Source: JABMNT01 sp048262655 (GTDB lineage: Bacteria > Pseudomonadota > Alphaproteobacteria > Rhodospirillales > Casp-alpha2). Taken from it: 64,000 bases of DNA. The notes beneath the pieces are model-generated. The model did no database searches, was not told the origin of the DNA, and worked only from the letters and a program-made list of their open reading frames with translations. Numbering within the stretch: position 1 is the stretch's first letter; each line of letters opens with the position of its first letter. The position numbers and the translations under genes were made by a program. Shown here one piece after another: positions 1 to 9,099 of this stretch. Where the stretch lies: the NCBI GenBank assembly GCA_048262655.1, contig JBLXEY010000002.1, positions 620,001-684,000 of the forward strand, given 5' to 3'.

Positions 1-372
1 CGGGACCGTCTTTGGGAAATATCCCCAATCAAACAAAACGGGCAATCCCGCCATTTCCCAGTGCCCACTTGGTGTGTCTTTACCGACGCTCTGCTCGTTG
101 GCGCAACCGTAAGCCCCTGTTGGTAAACCGACACGCTCCAGCCCCGGGGGCAATTCGCCTGTACTACATTCTGCGGCCCGACCCAGTCCCAAGCGCGTTA
201 AATTTGGCAATGACAAGGGTCCATTGCGAACACCGTCAATATCAGCCAACCCTCGCGCGCAATGATTGGCAATATGCCCAAGTGTGTTCGAACCTGCGTC
301 ACCGAAGGCATCAGCATCTGGCGCACCGCCCAACCCAAAAGAATCAATGACTATAATAAAAGCGCGACTCAT
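1..372 (-). CDS. deoB: Phosphopentomutase, N-terminal part (cut by window edge)
   Basis: Reading the minus strand from ATG at 372 gives MSRAFIIVIDSFGLGGAPDA, then a DAFGDAGSNTLGHIA stretch. This is the metal-binding N-terminus of DeoB, an alkaline-phosphatase-fold enzyme that interconverts ribose/deoxyribose 1- and 5-phosphates. About 124 codons are present and the frame stays open to the window edge. The ATG overlaps the deoA stop in an ATGA arrangement, so the two are probably translationally coupled. DeoB would take the (deoxy)ribose 1-phosphate released by the two upstream phosphorylases into the pentose phosphate or DeoC route. The assignment is firm; only the length is unknown. Confidence 0.93.
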   Translation of the reverse strand, partial: MSRAFIIVIDSFGLGGAPDADAFGDAGSNTLGHIANHCARGLADIDGVRNGPLSLPNLTRLGLGRAAECSTGELPPGLERVGLPTGAYGCANEQSVGKDTPSGHWEMAGLPVLFDWGYFPKTVP

Positions 373-1697
373 TGAAGAATTCCGTCGCGCACCTGTTTTA
401 AGATCATCGGCCGTGGCGCTACCTGTGTCTCAGATATCGTAAATGCACTGCGCAATGCAGCTATACCAGCATCCGCAGCGTCTTGATCTTTCGCGTGAAC
501 ACAACCAATTGCATCGCCTTTTGCCACCATATCTCCGACATGTGCGACGGCGCTAAAACCTACGGAATGGTCAATCTTGTCGGATGCCCGCTGGCGCCCG
601 CCGCCCAATCCAATAACTGCCACGCCAACGGCGCGCGTGTCTACTGCGGTCACAATCCCCGCCTGCTCCGCCAGACATGGCACAGTGATGGACGGAGCCG
701 GCAAATACGACAATGATACGTCCATGAAATCGGTTGGCCCTCCCAATTCTGCCACCATTTTTGCGAAATGCTCATGGGCTGCACCTGTGGTAAGGCTCTC
801 ATCGGCTTTTTGCAGCCCTTCCTCATAACTTTCCGTCAACCCCGATAAATGCAACATCTCGGCAGCCAACGCCAAAACCACTTCTCGCAATCGTGACTCG
901 CACTCGTTTTTTAGAAAGAGCACGGATTCTTGTATTTCCAAAGCATTGCCGACGGTGTTTCCCAGAACCTGATCCATATCGGTTATCAATGCGGACGTCG
1001 TCAATCCTGCGCCATTTGCGACGGCAACAATGCTGCTCGCCAACTCTTCAGCCATCGACATTTCCGCTGCGAACGCACCAGAGCCCGTTTTCACATCCAT
1101 GACCAATGCATCCAGACCTGCAGCCAGTTTCTTGGACAGGATGGAAGCCGTTATCAAAGGAATAGACTCAACGGTCGCTGTCACATCTCGGATACCATAA
1201 AAGCGTTTATCCGCAGGTGCCAATTGTGCCGTTTGCCCTATTATAGCACAGCCAGCAGTCGCTACAGCTTGACGAAAGCCAGCGGTGTCTGGCGTTGTGT
1301 TATAACCTGGGATTGAATCAAGCTTATCCAACGTGCCGCCGGTATGTCCAAGACCACGGCCGGAAATCATGGGAACAAATCCACCGCACGCGGCAACGAT
1401 TGGCGCCAACATCATACTCACCTTATCGCCAACCCCACCTGTCGAATGTTTATCAACAAGAGGCCCCGGCAAATCAAGTGACCTCCATTCAAGAACGTCT
1501 CCTGAGTTCGTCATCTCACGGGTCAGGGCTATTCTCTCCGGCATCGACATACCCTGGAAAAACACAGCCATCGCAAAAGCCGCCACCTGCCCTTCACTGA
1601 TGGTATCTGTGTGTAGACCACGAACGAAATACGAAATTTCATCATCCGTAAGCGGCAGTCCGTCCCGTTTTTTACGGATGATTTCCTGAGGCAACAT
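369..1697 (-). CDS. deoA: Thymidine phosphorylase
   Basis: The 442-residue length and the motif block KHSTGGVGDKVS (about residue 83) followed by SGRGLGHTGGTLDKLDSIPG (about 112) identify a thymidine/pyrimidine-nucleoside phosphorylase. The first block is the glycine-rich phosphate-binding loop. The enzyme cleaves thymidine or deoxyuridine with phosphate to the base and deoxyribose 1-phosphate in the cytoplasm. It lies between purine nucleoside phosphorylase (7-bp gap) and deoB (4-bp overlap), so it is part of the salvage operon. No missing motif or break was seen. A generic pyrimidine-nucleoside phosphorylase (Pdp) is the main alternative name. Confidence 0.95.
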   Translation of the reverse strand: MLPQEIIRKKRDGLPLTDDEISYFVRGLHTDTISEGQVAAFAMAVFFQGMSMPERIALTREMTNSGDVLEWRSLDLPGPLVDKHSTGGVGDKVSMMLAPIVAACGGFVPMISGRGLGHTGGTLDKLDSIPGYNTTPDTAGFRQAVATAGCAIIGQTAQLAPADKRFYGIRDVTATVESIPLITASILSKKLAAGLDALVMDVKTGSGAFAAEMSMAEELASSIVAVANGAGLTTSALITDMDQVLGNTVGNALEIQESVLFLKNECESRLREVVLALAAEMLHLSGLTESYEEGLQKADESLTTGAAHEHFAKMVAELGGPTDFMDVSLSYLPAPSITVPCLAEQAGIVTAVDTRAVGVAVIGLGGGRQRASDKIDHSVGFSAVAHVGDMVAKGDAIGCVHAKDQDAADAGIAALRSAFTISETQVAPRPMILKQVRDGILQ

Positions 1698-1704
1698 TTG
1701 TCGT

Positions 1705-2529
1705 TTATTCCAGCTCGTAATTAATAAGGAACTGTGTAAGCAACTTCTGCATACTGTCAGCGGCGGTTTTCGCGTTCCTCATTGTTTGTTCATGGCTCAG
1801 CAATGTATCTCCCATACCAGCTGCCATATTGGTAATAATTGATAATGCAGCTACCCGAAGTCCCACATGGCGGGCAAGGATCACTTCTGGTACGGTCGAC
1901 ATTCCTACGGCACTCGCGCCGAGTATCGATGCCGCCCGAATTTCCGCTGGTGTTTCAAAATGAGGACCGCAAAACCACATATAGACACCTTCGTGAAGCG
2001 GTATACCGAGGTCTTTTGCGCTGGTCTTGAAGGAGTGCTGAAAATCCAAATCATAAGCGTTTGTCAAATCAACAAAACGTTCATCACCTTTTTCACCAAA
2101 CAACGGTGAAACACCCGTGAAACTGATATGATCGGTCAGCATCATGACACTGCCGGGGCCCGCTTCCGGGTTTGTGCTTCCTGCTGCGTTGGTTAGCAAA
2201 AGGGTATCACAACCAATCTGCTTCAGGGTTCTTAGCGGCACTTTCATGGCGGCTGCATCTGCGGCTTCATAATAGTGGGCGCGCCCCTGCATGACAGCAA
2301 TCGATGTACCACCAAGCCTACCCAACACCAGCTGGCCTGCATGCCCTGCAACCCCTGCTTCTGGAAACCCCGGCAGATCAAGGTAAGAGATGACGACACG
2401 ATCCTCGATCCCTTCAGCAAATTCCCCTAATCCTGAACCAAGGATCACACCGACGGCTGGCGACATTTCACCGCATCTCTCAAGGATAATCGCGGTTGCC
2501 GCTCTTATCTGTGCCTCTGTATCCGCCAT
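1705..2529 (-). CDS. punA: Purine nucleoside phosphorylase, trimeric type
   Basis: A frame is open further upstream to 2673, but that extension lies inside the cytidine deaminase gene. The ATG at 2529 gives MADTEAQIRAA and leaves a 1-bp gap after the cdd stop, and is the natural start (274 aa). The VILGSGLGEFA phosphate-binding motif, GHAGQLVLG, MQGRAHYYE and VGMSTVPEVILARH are those of the trimeric PNP family (PunA/XapA/mammalian type), not hexameric DeoD. It phosphorolyses purine (deoxy)ribonucleosides to base plus (deoxy)ribose 1-phosphate, feeding DeoB downstream. The exact purine preference (guanosine/inosine versus xanthosine) cannot be read off. Confidence 0.93.
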   Translation of the reverse strand: MADTEAQIRAATAIILERCGEMSPAVGVILGSGLGEFAEGIEDRVVISYLDLPGFPEAGVAGHAGQLVLGRLGGTSIAVMQGRAHYYEAADAAAMKVPLRTLKQIGCDTLLLTNAAGSTNPEAGPGSVMMLTDHISFTGVSPLFGEKGDERFVDLTNAYDLDFQHSFKTSAKDLGIPLHEGVYMWFCGPHFETPAEIRAASILGASAVGMSTVPEVILARHVGLRVAALSIITNMAAGMGDTLLSHEQTMRNAKTAADSMQKLLTQFLINYELE

Positions 2530-2530
2530 G

Positions 2531-2926
2531 TCACTCACCAAGATTTTCAGGGCCAAAAGATTCAGGTAAAAGTTCGCCCAACGAAAACGTTTTTCGCAAA
2601 CCTTCCTGGCCACAAATGTAAATAGAAATACTGTCATCCGCGAATTCTCGAATACGCTGACGGCAGCCGCCACACGGCGTCACCAACGCGTCACCTAAAC
2701 CGATTACGCAAATGGCGTCAATCGTTGTTTCACCATCCAGAACCATTGCCGAAATGGCACTGCTTTCGGCGCAACATCCTTGTGGATAAGCGGCATTTTC
2801 GACGTTGCATCCACCGTACAACTTGCCATTTTTCCCTCGGATGGCAGCCCCGACTTTAAAAGACGAGTAAGGCGCATAGGCCTTTTCCATGGATGTAAGC
2901 GCCAGTTGAAACATTTGATCATCCAT
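2531..2926 (-). CDS. cdd: Cytidine deaminase
   Basis: At 131 residues this is the usual size of the homotetrameric cytidine deaminase. The zinc site is visible as CAES near residue 52, with Glu as proton shuttle, and PCGGCRQ near residue 83. The N-terminus YAPYSSFKVGAA and GGCNVENAAYPQG are the substrate-pocket signatures. It converts (deoxy)cytidine to (deoxy)uridine, which thymidine phosphorylase can then split. It starts 2 bp after the upstream permease stop and ends 1 bp before the PNP start, so it is inside the uptake and salvage operon. Confidence 0.95.
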   Translation of the reverse strand: MDDQMFQLALTSMEKAYAPYSSFKVGAAIRGKNGKLYGGCNVENAAYPQGCCAESSAISAMVLDGETTIDAICVIGLGDALVTPCGGCRQRIREFADDSISIYICGQEGLRKTFSLGELLPESFGPENLGE

Positions 2927-2928
2927 CG

Positions 2929-3903
2929 TTATCGTTCCTTCAAATAGGGTAAACCAATGGCCTTTGGTGCAACAGATTTACCGATAAACCCGGCCAATAG
3001 AACGACAGTCAGAATGTATGGCAAAGACTGGATGAGTTCGACCGGCACTTCTCCAATACCAGCGAGTTGTACACCCTGCAGCCGAATTGCAATGGCGTCT
3101 AACAGACCAAAAACCAAACAGGCCCCGAGTGCCGTGACGGGGCGCCATTTTCCGAAAATCAACGCAGCTAAGGCGATGTAGCCCTGCCCTGCAGTCATCT
3201 CGCGCACAAATCCTGCATTTTGACCAATCGCCAGATAAGTGCCGGCGATCCCTGTTAAGAGCCCACAGATCAGGACCGCTCGATATCGAAGCCAGGAAAC
3301 CGATATGCCTGCGGTATCGACAGCGGTCGGGTTCTCACCGACAGCCCGAAGCCTGAGGCCAAAGCGCGTGCGAAAAACAATCCACCAGGTCAGCGGCACG
3401 ACCAAAAAGGCCACATAGACCAAAAGGTTATGTCCGCTGAGCAGTTCTTTGTAAAACGGGCCTACAAGTGGCACCGCGTTGAGAGTTTCCGCAAAAGGAA
3501 ATTCAATGGGCATAAACCGTGCCTCGGAAGACAGACTCGGCGTTTGGCCGCCGCGATGGAACCAGGCACTCCCTAAAACAACGGTAAGTCCAGAAGCCAG
3601 AATATTAATGGCAACGCCACTGACGACTTGATTCCCCTTATGCGTAATACAGGCAAAACCATGAAGAAGCGCTAAACTTGCCGACACACCAATTGCAGCA
3701 AACAACCCCAACCACGCTGACCCCGTGATCGCGGCCACACAGGCGGCAGTAAAAGCCCCGGCAAGCATTTTACCTTCCAGGCTTATATCGATGATGCCGG
3801 AGCGCTCCGAAAACAATCCGGCCATCGCACAAAAAATCAAAGGTGTAGACACTCTTAGCGTCGCATCCAGCACCAGCAGAGTGAACAGAAAACCATTCTC
3901 CAT
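2929..3903 (-). CDS. ABC transporter permease for nucleosides, second subunit (NupQ/BmpC-like)
   Basis: This 324-residue, strongly hydrophobic protein has about eight to ten membrane segments. The block ERSGIIDISLEGKMLAGAF near residue 33 and AGIGEVPVELIQSLPYILTV near the C-terminus belong to the shorter permease of Bmp-dependent nucleoside ABC importers (BPL_permease family). Its ATG follows directly on the stop of the partner permease at 3904 with no gap. With the other permease, the ATPase and the Bmp protein it forms a complete importer. The adjoining salvage enzymes make nucleosides the likely substrate. Confidence 0.88.
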   Translation of the reverse strand: MENGFLFTLLVLDATLRVSTPLIFCAMAGLFSERSGIIDISLEGKMLAGAFTAACVAAITGSAWLGLFAAIGVSASLALLHGFACITHKGNQVVSGVAINILASGLTVVLGSAWFHRGGQTPSLSSEARFMPIEFPFAETLNAVPLVGPFYKELLSGHNLLVYVAFLVVPLTWWIVFRTRFGLRLRAVGENPTAVDTAGISVSWLRYRAVLICGLLTGIAGTYLAIGQNAGFVREMTAGQGYIALAALIFGKWRPVTALGACLVFGLLDAIAIRLQGVQLAGIGEVPVELIQSLPYILTVVLLAGFIGKSVAPKAIGLPYLKER

Positions 3904-5034
3904 TTATACCGGCCCCCCCTGCGAGACATCGGGCGCATTTACGCATTTACGGTAGACCCATTCGACCCACGGCGTTGACATGTAAGCCAAAGCGCCTGAG
4001 AACAAGATCACCAACCCCTGAATCACAACGACTAACTCGCGGGTAATTGAAGGCACCTCGAACGCCAATTCAGCTCCCCCCTGATAAAGCAGCCCGAACA
4101 ATAAACTGGCGAGGACAATACCAAACGGATGGTTGCGCCCCATCAGGGAAACTGCAATTCCAGCAAAGCCATACCCTGCCGTAAAATTCAGCAGAAGTTT
4201 GTGGTGAACCCCCATAATCTCGTTTACGCCCACAAATCCAGCAAGGCCACCAGAAATCAACATCGCAAGGACTACCGCTTTCGCCGGTGTAATGCCTGCA
4301 TAGACAGCTGCTTTTTCGTTAAACCCAACGGCACGGACCGCATACCCCCAGCGCGTTCGCCAGATAAACAACCACAGGCCAAGACAACAAATAGCGGCCC
4401 AAACGATCGAAAGATTAAGGGGAGAACGGGCAATCTTGATCCCCATCCAGGCAAACACTTCGTGGGCAAATGGCAAGTGCGCGCTATCAAGAAACAACCG
4501 ACTTTCTGGTGACATTTGACCCGGCTTAATCAGTACGTTGACCATTAGATAAACCATCAAGGCCGAAGCGATGAAGTTAAACATAATAGTCGTAATGACG
4601 ATATGACTCCCTCTGTAGGCTTGCAGATAGGCCGGGACAGCCGCCCATGCCGCACCAAATAAGCCCGCCGTAATGATACCAAGTGGTAAAATGACAATCG
4701 ATGGCAAGCTTGCATCCGCGAACAATAGAAACAATCCCGCGCCAAGCCCGCCAATGTATGCTTGTCCCTCGCCGCCAATATTGAACAAACCCGCATGAAA
4801 AGCTGCGGCAACTGCCAGGCCCGTAAACACAAAGTTCGTCGTATAATAAAGCGTGTAGCCGATGCCCTCTTCATATCCGAGCGCACCAAACAACATTATT
4901 TTGACGGCATCGATCGGGCTTTCACCAATAATCAAAATTATAAATCCGGAAGCCAGCAGCGCCATAAAGACGTTGAGCAGAGGAATTAGAACAATATCAA
5001 TCCAACGCGGTAATATGGACGAACTCTGGCTCAT
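3904..5034 (-). CDS. ABC transporter permease for nucleosides, first subunit (NupP/BmpD-like)
   Basis: The protein has 376 residues with about ten membrane segments. FNIGGEGQAYIGGLGAG near residue 85 and RAVGFNEKAAVYAGI near residue 240 are diagnostic of the longer permease of the sugar/nucleoside importer family that includes NupP and YufP. Its ATG at 5034 overlaps the ATPase stop (ATGA). The gene order ATPase, long permease, short permease is the usual one for Bmp-type systems, which supports a nucleoside role as do the downstream enzymes. The substrate range cannot be read from the sequence. Confidence 0.88.
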   Translation of the reverse strand: MSQSSSILPRWIDIVLIPLLNVFMALLASGFIILIIGESPIDAVKIMLFGALGYEEGIGYTLYYTTNFVFTGLAVAAAFHAGLFNIGGEGQAYIGGLGAGLFLLFADASLPSIVILPLGIITAGLFGAAWAAVPAYLQAYRGSHIVITTIMFNFIASALMVYLMVNVLIKPGQMSPESRLFLDSAHLPFAHEVFAWMGIKIARSPLNLSIVWAAICCLGLWLFIWRTRWGYAVRAVGFNEKAAVYAGITPAKAVVLAMLISGGLAGFVGVNEIMGVHHKLLLNFTAGYGFAGIAVSLMGRNHPFGIVLASLLFGLLYQGGAELAFEVPSITRELVVVIQGLVILFSGALAYMSTPWVEWVYRKCVNAPDVSQGGPV

Positions 5035-6644
5035 AGAGCGGCTTCCTGAGACTTTGCAGATCTGTGATGTGCATTCGCCATCATCAAACCAAGTGTTTTC
5101 TCATCAGCATCCTTACTTGCAACCTCGGCGACAATTCTGCCGTCATACATAACCAGTATTCGATCGCTCAACTTCATAACTTCATCAAGTTCTACGGAAA
5201 CAAGTAAAACGGCGCACCCCTGGTTGCGCAGGTCGATCAATTGACGGTGGATAAATTCAATGGCCCCAATATCGACTCCACGGGTCGGTTGCCCGACCAG
5301 CAAGACTTCTGGGTCTTTATCGATTTCACGGGCCAGTATTAATTTTTGCTGGTTGCCACCTGACATGTTGGCCGAACGAATTTCCGGTATGCGTGGGCGC
5401 ACATCAAAAGCCTCCATCAATCTTTGGCACTCGCCGTTGATGGTCTCAAGATCAAATAACACGCCATTGTTGTAGATACCCCAATCCTGATACCCTAGAA
5501 TTGACGACTCTTGAGCAGAGAAACTTGTGACCATTCCCAGGCGATGCCGATCCTCTGGAACATGAGCGATCTTTAAGCCGCGGACCTCTTCTGGAGTGCA
5601 CCGATCACCCGCCGAGACATCGCGACCGTTCAAATATATCTGCCCCCGATCAATAGGTCTAATGCCACTCAAAACCTCAAGAAGCTGACTTTGTCCATTA
5701 CCGGAAACGCCGGCAATTCCGACGACTTCACCCGCACACACATCAAACGAAATGTTATCTAGAAGTGGCACGTCACCATCAGATTGCACCGTAACGCCTT
5801 CGATTTTTAGAGCAGGTGCACCGACAGCGCTTTCTCCCCTATCAATTTGGTTGACGATTTTGCGCCCCACCATCAACTCAGCCAACTCTTCAGCTGTCGT
5901 ATCTGCGGTCTTGCGGTGCGCTACCATTTCGCCAGCTCGCATCACAGAGACATTATCTGTAACGGCCATAATTTCCTTGAGCTTATGAGTTATCAGAACA
6001 ATCGTCACACCTTGCCGATTTAAAGCGCGCAAGATTTCGAAAAGCTGCACGGTCTCCTGAGGAGTCAGCACCCCGGTAGGCTCATCTAATATCAAGATCC
6101 GGGCATCTCGATAGAGTGCCTTTAATATCTCGACCCGCTGCTGTTCACCGACCGGCAGATCACCTGCCAAGGCGTCAAGGTCGACATTCAGCCCATAATC
6201 CTCTTCCAAAGCCTGCAACTTTGTACGGGCCTTGTTCAAGCCTGCCGCCAGCAACGCATGGGCTTCTGCACCTAATATAATATTTTCGAGAACCGTGAAC
6301 GTATCAATCAACATAAAGTGCTGATGAACCATTCCGATACCCGCAGCTATTGCGGCTTGGGATGAATTGATATTTCTTTGGACACCATCAACCTCAATAG
6401 TTCCCCTGTCCGCTTCATAGAAGCCATAGAGGATACTCATTAGTGTTGATTTTCCGGCGCCGTTCTCACCGATAATCCCGTGTATTGTTCCTGGCTTGAT
6501 CGATATGTGAATATCGTGATTCGCCCGCACAGGGCCAAATGACTTACTGATTCCTGTAAGCTTGATCGCTGACGCGAAATCAGCAGGTGGCACGATCGCC
6601 GCCTGCTCACTTTCAGTGTCCCCGCCTGTCATCGTGCCAATCAT
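5031..6644 (-). CDS. ABC transporter ATPase, two nucleotide-binding domains (NupO-like)
   Basis: This 537-residue tandem ATPase has the layout of sugar/nucleoside importers. The first domain has Walker A GENGAGKS near residue 57, signature LPVGEQQRVEILKAL and Walker B ILILDEPTG. The second has a degenerate Walker A, GVSGNGQS near residue 318, and a good signature MSGGNQQKLILAREI. The usual second Walker B Glu is replaced in LLVGQPTRGVD, a substitution common in this family where one site is catalytically weak. It sits on the cytoplasmic side of the two permeases encoded downstream. The start at 6644 keeps the N-terminal extension; an internal ATG nearby is possible. Confidence 0.92.
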   Translation of the reverse strand: MIGTMTGGDTESEQAAIVPPADFASAIKLTGISKSFGPVRANHDIHISIKPGTIHGIIGENGAGKSTLMSILYGFYEADRGTIEVDGVQRNINSSQAAIAAGIGMVHQHFMLIDTFTVLENIILGAEAHALLAAGLNKARTKLQALEEDYGLNVDLDALAGDLPVGEQQRVEILKALYRDARILILDEPTGVLTPQETVQLFEILRALNRQGVTIVLITHKLKEIMAVTDNVSVMRAGEMVAHRKTADTTAEELAELMVGRKIVNQIDRGESAVGAPALKIEGVTVQSDGDVPLLDNISFDVCAGEVVGIAGVSGNGQSQLLEVLSGIRPIDRGQIYLNGRDVSAGDRCTPEEVRGLKIAHVPEDRHRLGMVTSFSAQESSILGYQDWGIYNNGVLFDLETINGECQRLMEAFDVRPRIPEIRSANMSGGNQQKLILAREIDKDPEVLLVGQPTRGVDIGAIEFIHRQLIDLRNQGCAVLLVSVELDEVMKLSDRILVMYDGRIVAEVASKDADEKTLGLMMANAHHRSAKSQEAAL

Positions 6645-6664
6645 GGCACAAGTCCAATTCGATT

Positions 6665-7660
6665 TTACTTACACGTATTACCGTCGCGATAATCGTGCAC
6701 CTTGATTGTTCCAGAAATAATGTCTGCTTTAGCTTGCTTCACTTTCGCTTCCATATCTGCCGAAACAAGCGACCGGTTATGCTCGTCCAGTGCCCAATCA
6801 ACGCCACCTTCTTTCAGGCCAAGCGACTGGATGCCTGCTTTCCAGGTCCCGTCCAACCCTGTTTTAAAGCTGTTGTAGGCGGCGACATCGACGCGCTTCA
6901 CCATTGACGTCAACATGGTTCCTGGATGCAAATGATTTTGGTTCGAATCCACACCAATTGCCAGTTTACCAGCATCTTTGGCTGCCTGATAGACACCAAC
7001 ACCTGTTCCACCAGCCGCCGCGTAAATGATATCGGCACCGCGATCAACCTGCCCCTTGGTCAGTTCTGAACCGCGACCGGGATCGTTCCAGGCCGCAGGC
7101 GTCGTACCCGTCATATTTTGAATAACCTCAATAGCAGGGTTGATGTATTTGACGCCCTGTTCATAGCCGCAGCCGAATGCCCTGATCAGTGGAATATCCA
7201 TTCCGCCAATGTAGCCAACTTTGTTTGTTTTTGTTGCCAGAGCAGCCAGCACGCCAACAAGGAACGACCCCTCGTGCTCTTTGAACAGCACGGTCTGAAC
7301 GTTAGGAAGCTCAACAAAACCATCGATAATCGTGAATTTTAAATCTGGAAATTCTTTTGCAACAGCTTCAATCGCAGACGCTTGCGAGAATCCGACGCCA
7401 ACAATAGGGCTCTGGCCGCGCTGCGCCATCTTACGGATCGCTTGCTCGCGCTGAGTTTCGTTCGTCACCTCAAACTCACGATAGGCAACGCCAGTTTCCT
7501 TTTTAAACCGCTCCACACCCTCATAAACGCCCTGATTGAAGGATTTATCGAACTTCCCGCCCATATCATAGACAACGGCGGGCTTATTATCTGCGGCCTG
7601 TGCTGAAACAGACATCACTATTGCCGCACCCAAGACCAAAGTTTGTTTTAATAGGTTCAT
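6665..7660 (-). CDS. Bmp-family nucleoside-binding protein of an ABC importer
   Basis: The ATG at 7660 is preceded by AAGGGG at good spacing; the in-frame GTG at 7666 sits directly on that SD and is unlikely. The product starts MNLLKQTLVLGAAIVMSVSA followed by QAAD, a typical Sec signal peptide with AXA cleavage and no lipobox Cys. The mature part has DMGGKFDKSFNQGVYEG and VGYIGGMDIPLIRAFGCGYEQGV, the hallmarks of the Bmp/Med basic membrane protein family (PF02608), about 331 aa in total. It is the first gene of the operon and probably binds nucleosides in the periplasm. Confidence 0.92.
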   Translation of the reverse strand: MNLLKQTLVLGAAIVMSVSAQAADNKPAVVYDMGGKFDKSFNQGVYEGVERFKKETGVAYREFEVTNETQREQAIRKMAQRGQSPIVGVGFSQASAIEAVAKEFPDLKFTIIDGFVELPNVQTVLFKEHEGSFLVGVLAALATKTNKVGYIGGMDIPLIRAFGCGYEQGVKYINPAIEVIQNMTGTTPAAWNDPGRGSELTKGQVDRGADIIYAAAGGTGVGVYQAAKDAGKLAIGVDSNQNHLHPGTMLTSMVKRVDVAAYNSFKTGLDGTWKAGIQSLGLKEGGVDWALDEHNRSLVSADMEAKVKQAKADIISGTIKVHDYRDGNTCK

Positions 7661-7689
7661 TTTCACCCCTTCCGGTTTTTTTGTTATAT

Positions 7690-7729
7690 GCCAGTTCGGC
7701 CTTGTTTATGCGCCAATTCGGCCCTGTTT
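7690..7729. promoter_or_regulatory. Imperfect 18-bp direct repeat upstream of the nucleoside operon
   Basis: GCCAGTTCGGCCTTGTTT at 7690-7707 recurs as GCCAATTCGGCCCTGTTT at 7712-7729, with 16 of 18 positions equal and a 22-bp period, about two helical turns. It lies 30-70 bp upstream of the first gene of the nucleoside operon and in the region shared with the divergent MFS gene. A tandem regulator site is the simplest reading. The regulator is not encoded next to it. Confidence 0.5.
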
Positions 7730-7848
7730 TGTATGATTAAAGCTATATGCAAAGATTAGTTTGGCAACGCTCAAAAGACGAGTCAAACCTTCAATTATCA
7801 GGACGAATGATGCCGTGACAGAAATGCGTAAATCTCTTAATTTGCAGC

Positions 7849-9006
7849 ATGACGCCAGCTCCTCTTACACCGCATCGTCTTGCCCTAAATGTGTTTTCAA
7901 CTTTTCTGGTGATTGGTGCGTATGTCCCCTTTCTCCCGGTATGGCTGGAAGGCAAGGGCCTCTCGAACGAAGAAATTGGGCTGATATTTGCCGTCGCTTT
8001 ATGGGCAAAGATTCCCGTTGGCTTAATCGTCACCTCAATTTCCGACCAAACGGGCGACAGAAAAAAGACCCTTATTTTTGTTAGCGTTACGACCTTTATG
8101 GGTTTTTGCGCATTCCCCCTTCTGAGTGGATTCTGGCAACTACTGATCGCTTGGGGCATCGTCGGCACTCTTTTAACGACATTGATACCGCTTGCGGACA
8201 GCTTGGCTGTTATTGCGATAAAACGGACCCAAATGGATTATGGGCGCGTAAGGCTATGGGGATCGGTCGCCTTCATACTGGTCTCGGTGCTAGGTGGTTA
8301 TTACCTGGCAGGGAAATCACACGAGGCCGTCCTTCATGTGATCCTGTTTGGCGGCATCTTTATTGTTCTGTCTTCCTTACTTGTACCGAACCTGCGCGAA
8401 GCACCCCGCAAGCATCAAAAACTAGCTTTTTTCGAATTGATCCGGGAGCCACAGTTCCTTGTCTTTGTCGTGACTGCGGCCATTTTACAAGCCAGTCACG
8501 CTGCGCTTTATGGATTTGCAACCCTGCATTGGATCGAAGCCGGGATTGAGAAGTCGTTGATCGGAATGCTATGGGCAGAGGGCGTCATCGCTGAAATTGT
8601 TTTGCTTACGTTCTCGACCTATCTTTTGAGGAAACTCGGTATTCCAATGCTGTTTTTGATCGCGGGCCTTGCCGGCATTGTACGGTGGCTTGTTCTGGGG
8701 TCTACAACATGGGTCCCGGCTCTGGTCATCGTGCAAGCGCTTCATGCCCTGACTTTCGCGGCCACGCTCATCGCCTCAATCGGGTTTATTTCAGATCGCG
8801 TTCCCAAAACGCAAGCCGCGACGGCCCAAGGACTTTATGACGGGCTCGCAATGGGGTTTCTGTTTGGCGTCGCTATGGCGATTTCCGGTTGGGCCTTTGC
8901 CTATCTTGGCGGGCAGGTTTTTTATGTCATGGTCGGATTTTCGATTTTTGGCTGTTTGGGCGCGCTGCTTTTGGCTTCCATGCTTAAACGATCTCCTTAC
9001 GCCTAG
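7849..9006 (+). CDS. MFS transporter, HcaT/MFS_1-like family
   Basis: The protein has 385 residues with about twelve hydrophobic segments. The N-terminal FLVIGAYVPFLPVWLEGKGL and EIGLIFAVALWAKI, with the loop SDQTGDRKK between segments 2 and 3, match the MFS_1_like family that includes the phenylpropionate carrier HcaT. It is followed 93 bp later by tcuA-tcuB on the same strand, so a role in carboxylate uptake for that module is possible. It is not obviously a member of the citrate/MHS group to which TcuC of Salmonella belongs. A link to the divergent nucleoside operon is the other option. The start lacks a clear SD. Confidence 0.8.
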   Translation: MTPAPLTPHRLALNVFSTFLVIGAYVPFLPVWLEGKGLSNEEIGLIFAVALWAKIPVGLIVTSISDQTGDRKKTLIFVSVTTFMGFCAFPLLSGFWQLLIAWGIVGTLLTTLIPLADSLAVIAIKRTQMDYGRVRLWGSVAFILVSVLGGYYLAGKSHEAVLHVILFGGIFIVLSSLLVPNLREAPRKHQKLAFFELIREPQFLVFVVTAAILQASHAALYGFATLHWIEAGIEKSLIGMLWAEGVIAEIVLLTFSTYLLRKLGIPMLFLIAGLAGIVRWLVLGSTTWVPALVIVQALHALTFAATLIASIGFISDRVPKTQAATAQGLYDGLAMGFLFGVAMAISGWAFAYLGGQVFYVMVGFSIFGCLGALLLASMLKRSPYA

Positions 9007-9099
9007 CCGCAATTCTTGTAATTCATCGAAATAAGTGCAGTAATTTTAAAACAAGTTCCCATATCCATCCTGATGACTAACAACATTTGGCTTTAGAAC

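Noticed and set aside
1705..2673. Longer version of the purine nucleoside phosphorylase
   Set aside because: The additional 48 codons are antisense-free but lie inside cdd in another frame; the family start and 1-bp gap point to 2529.
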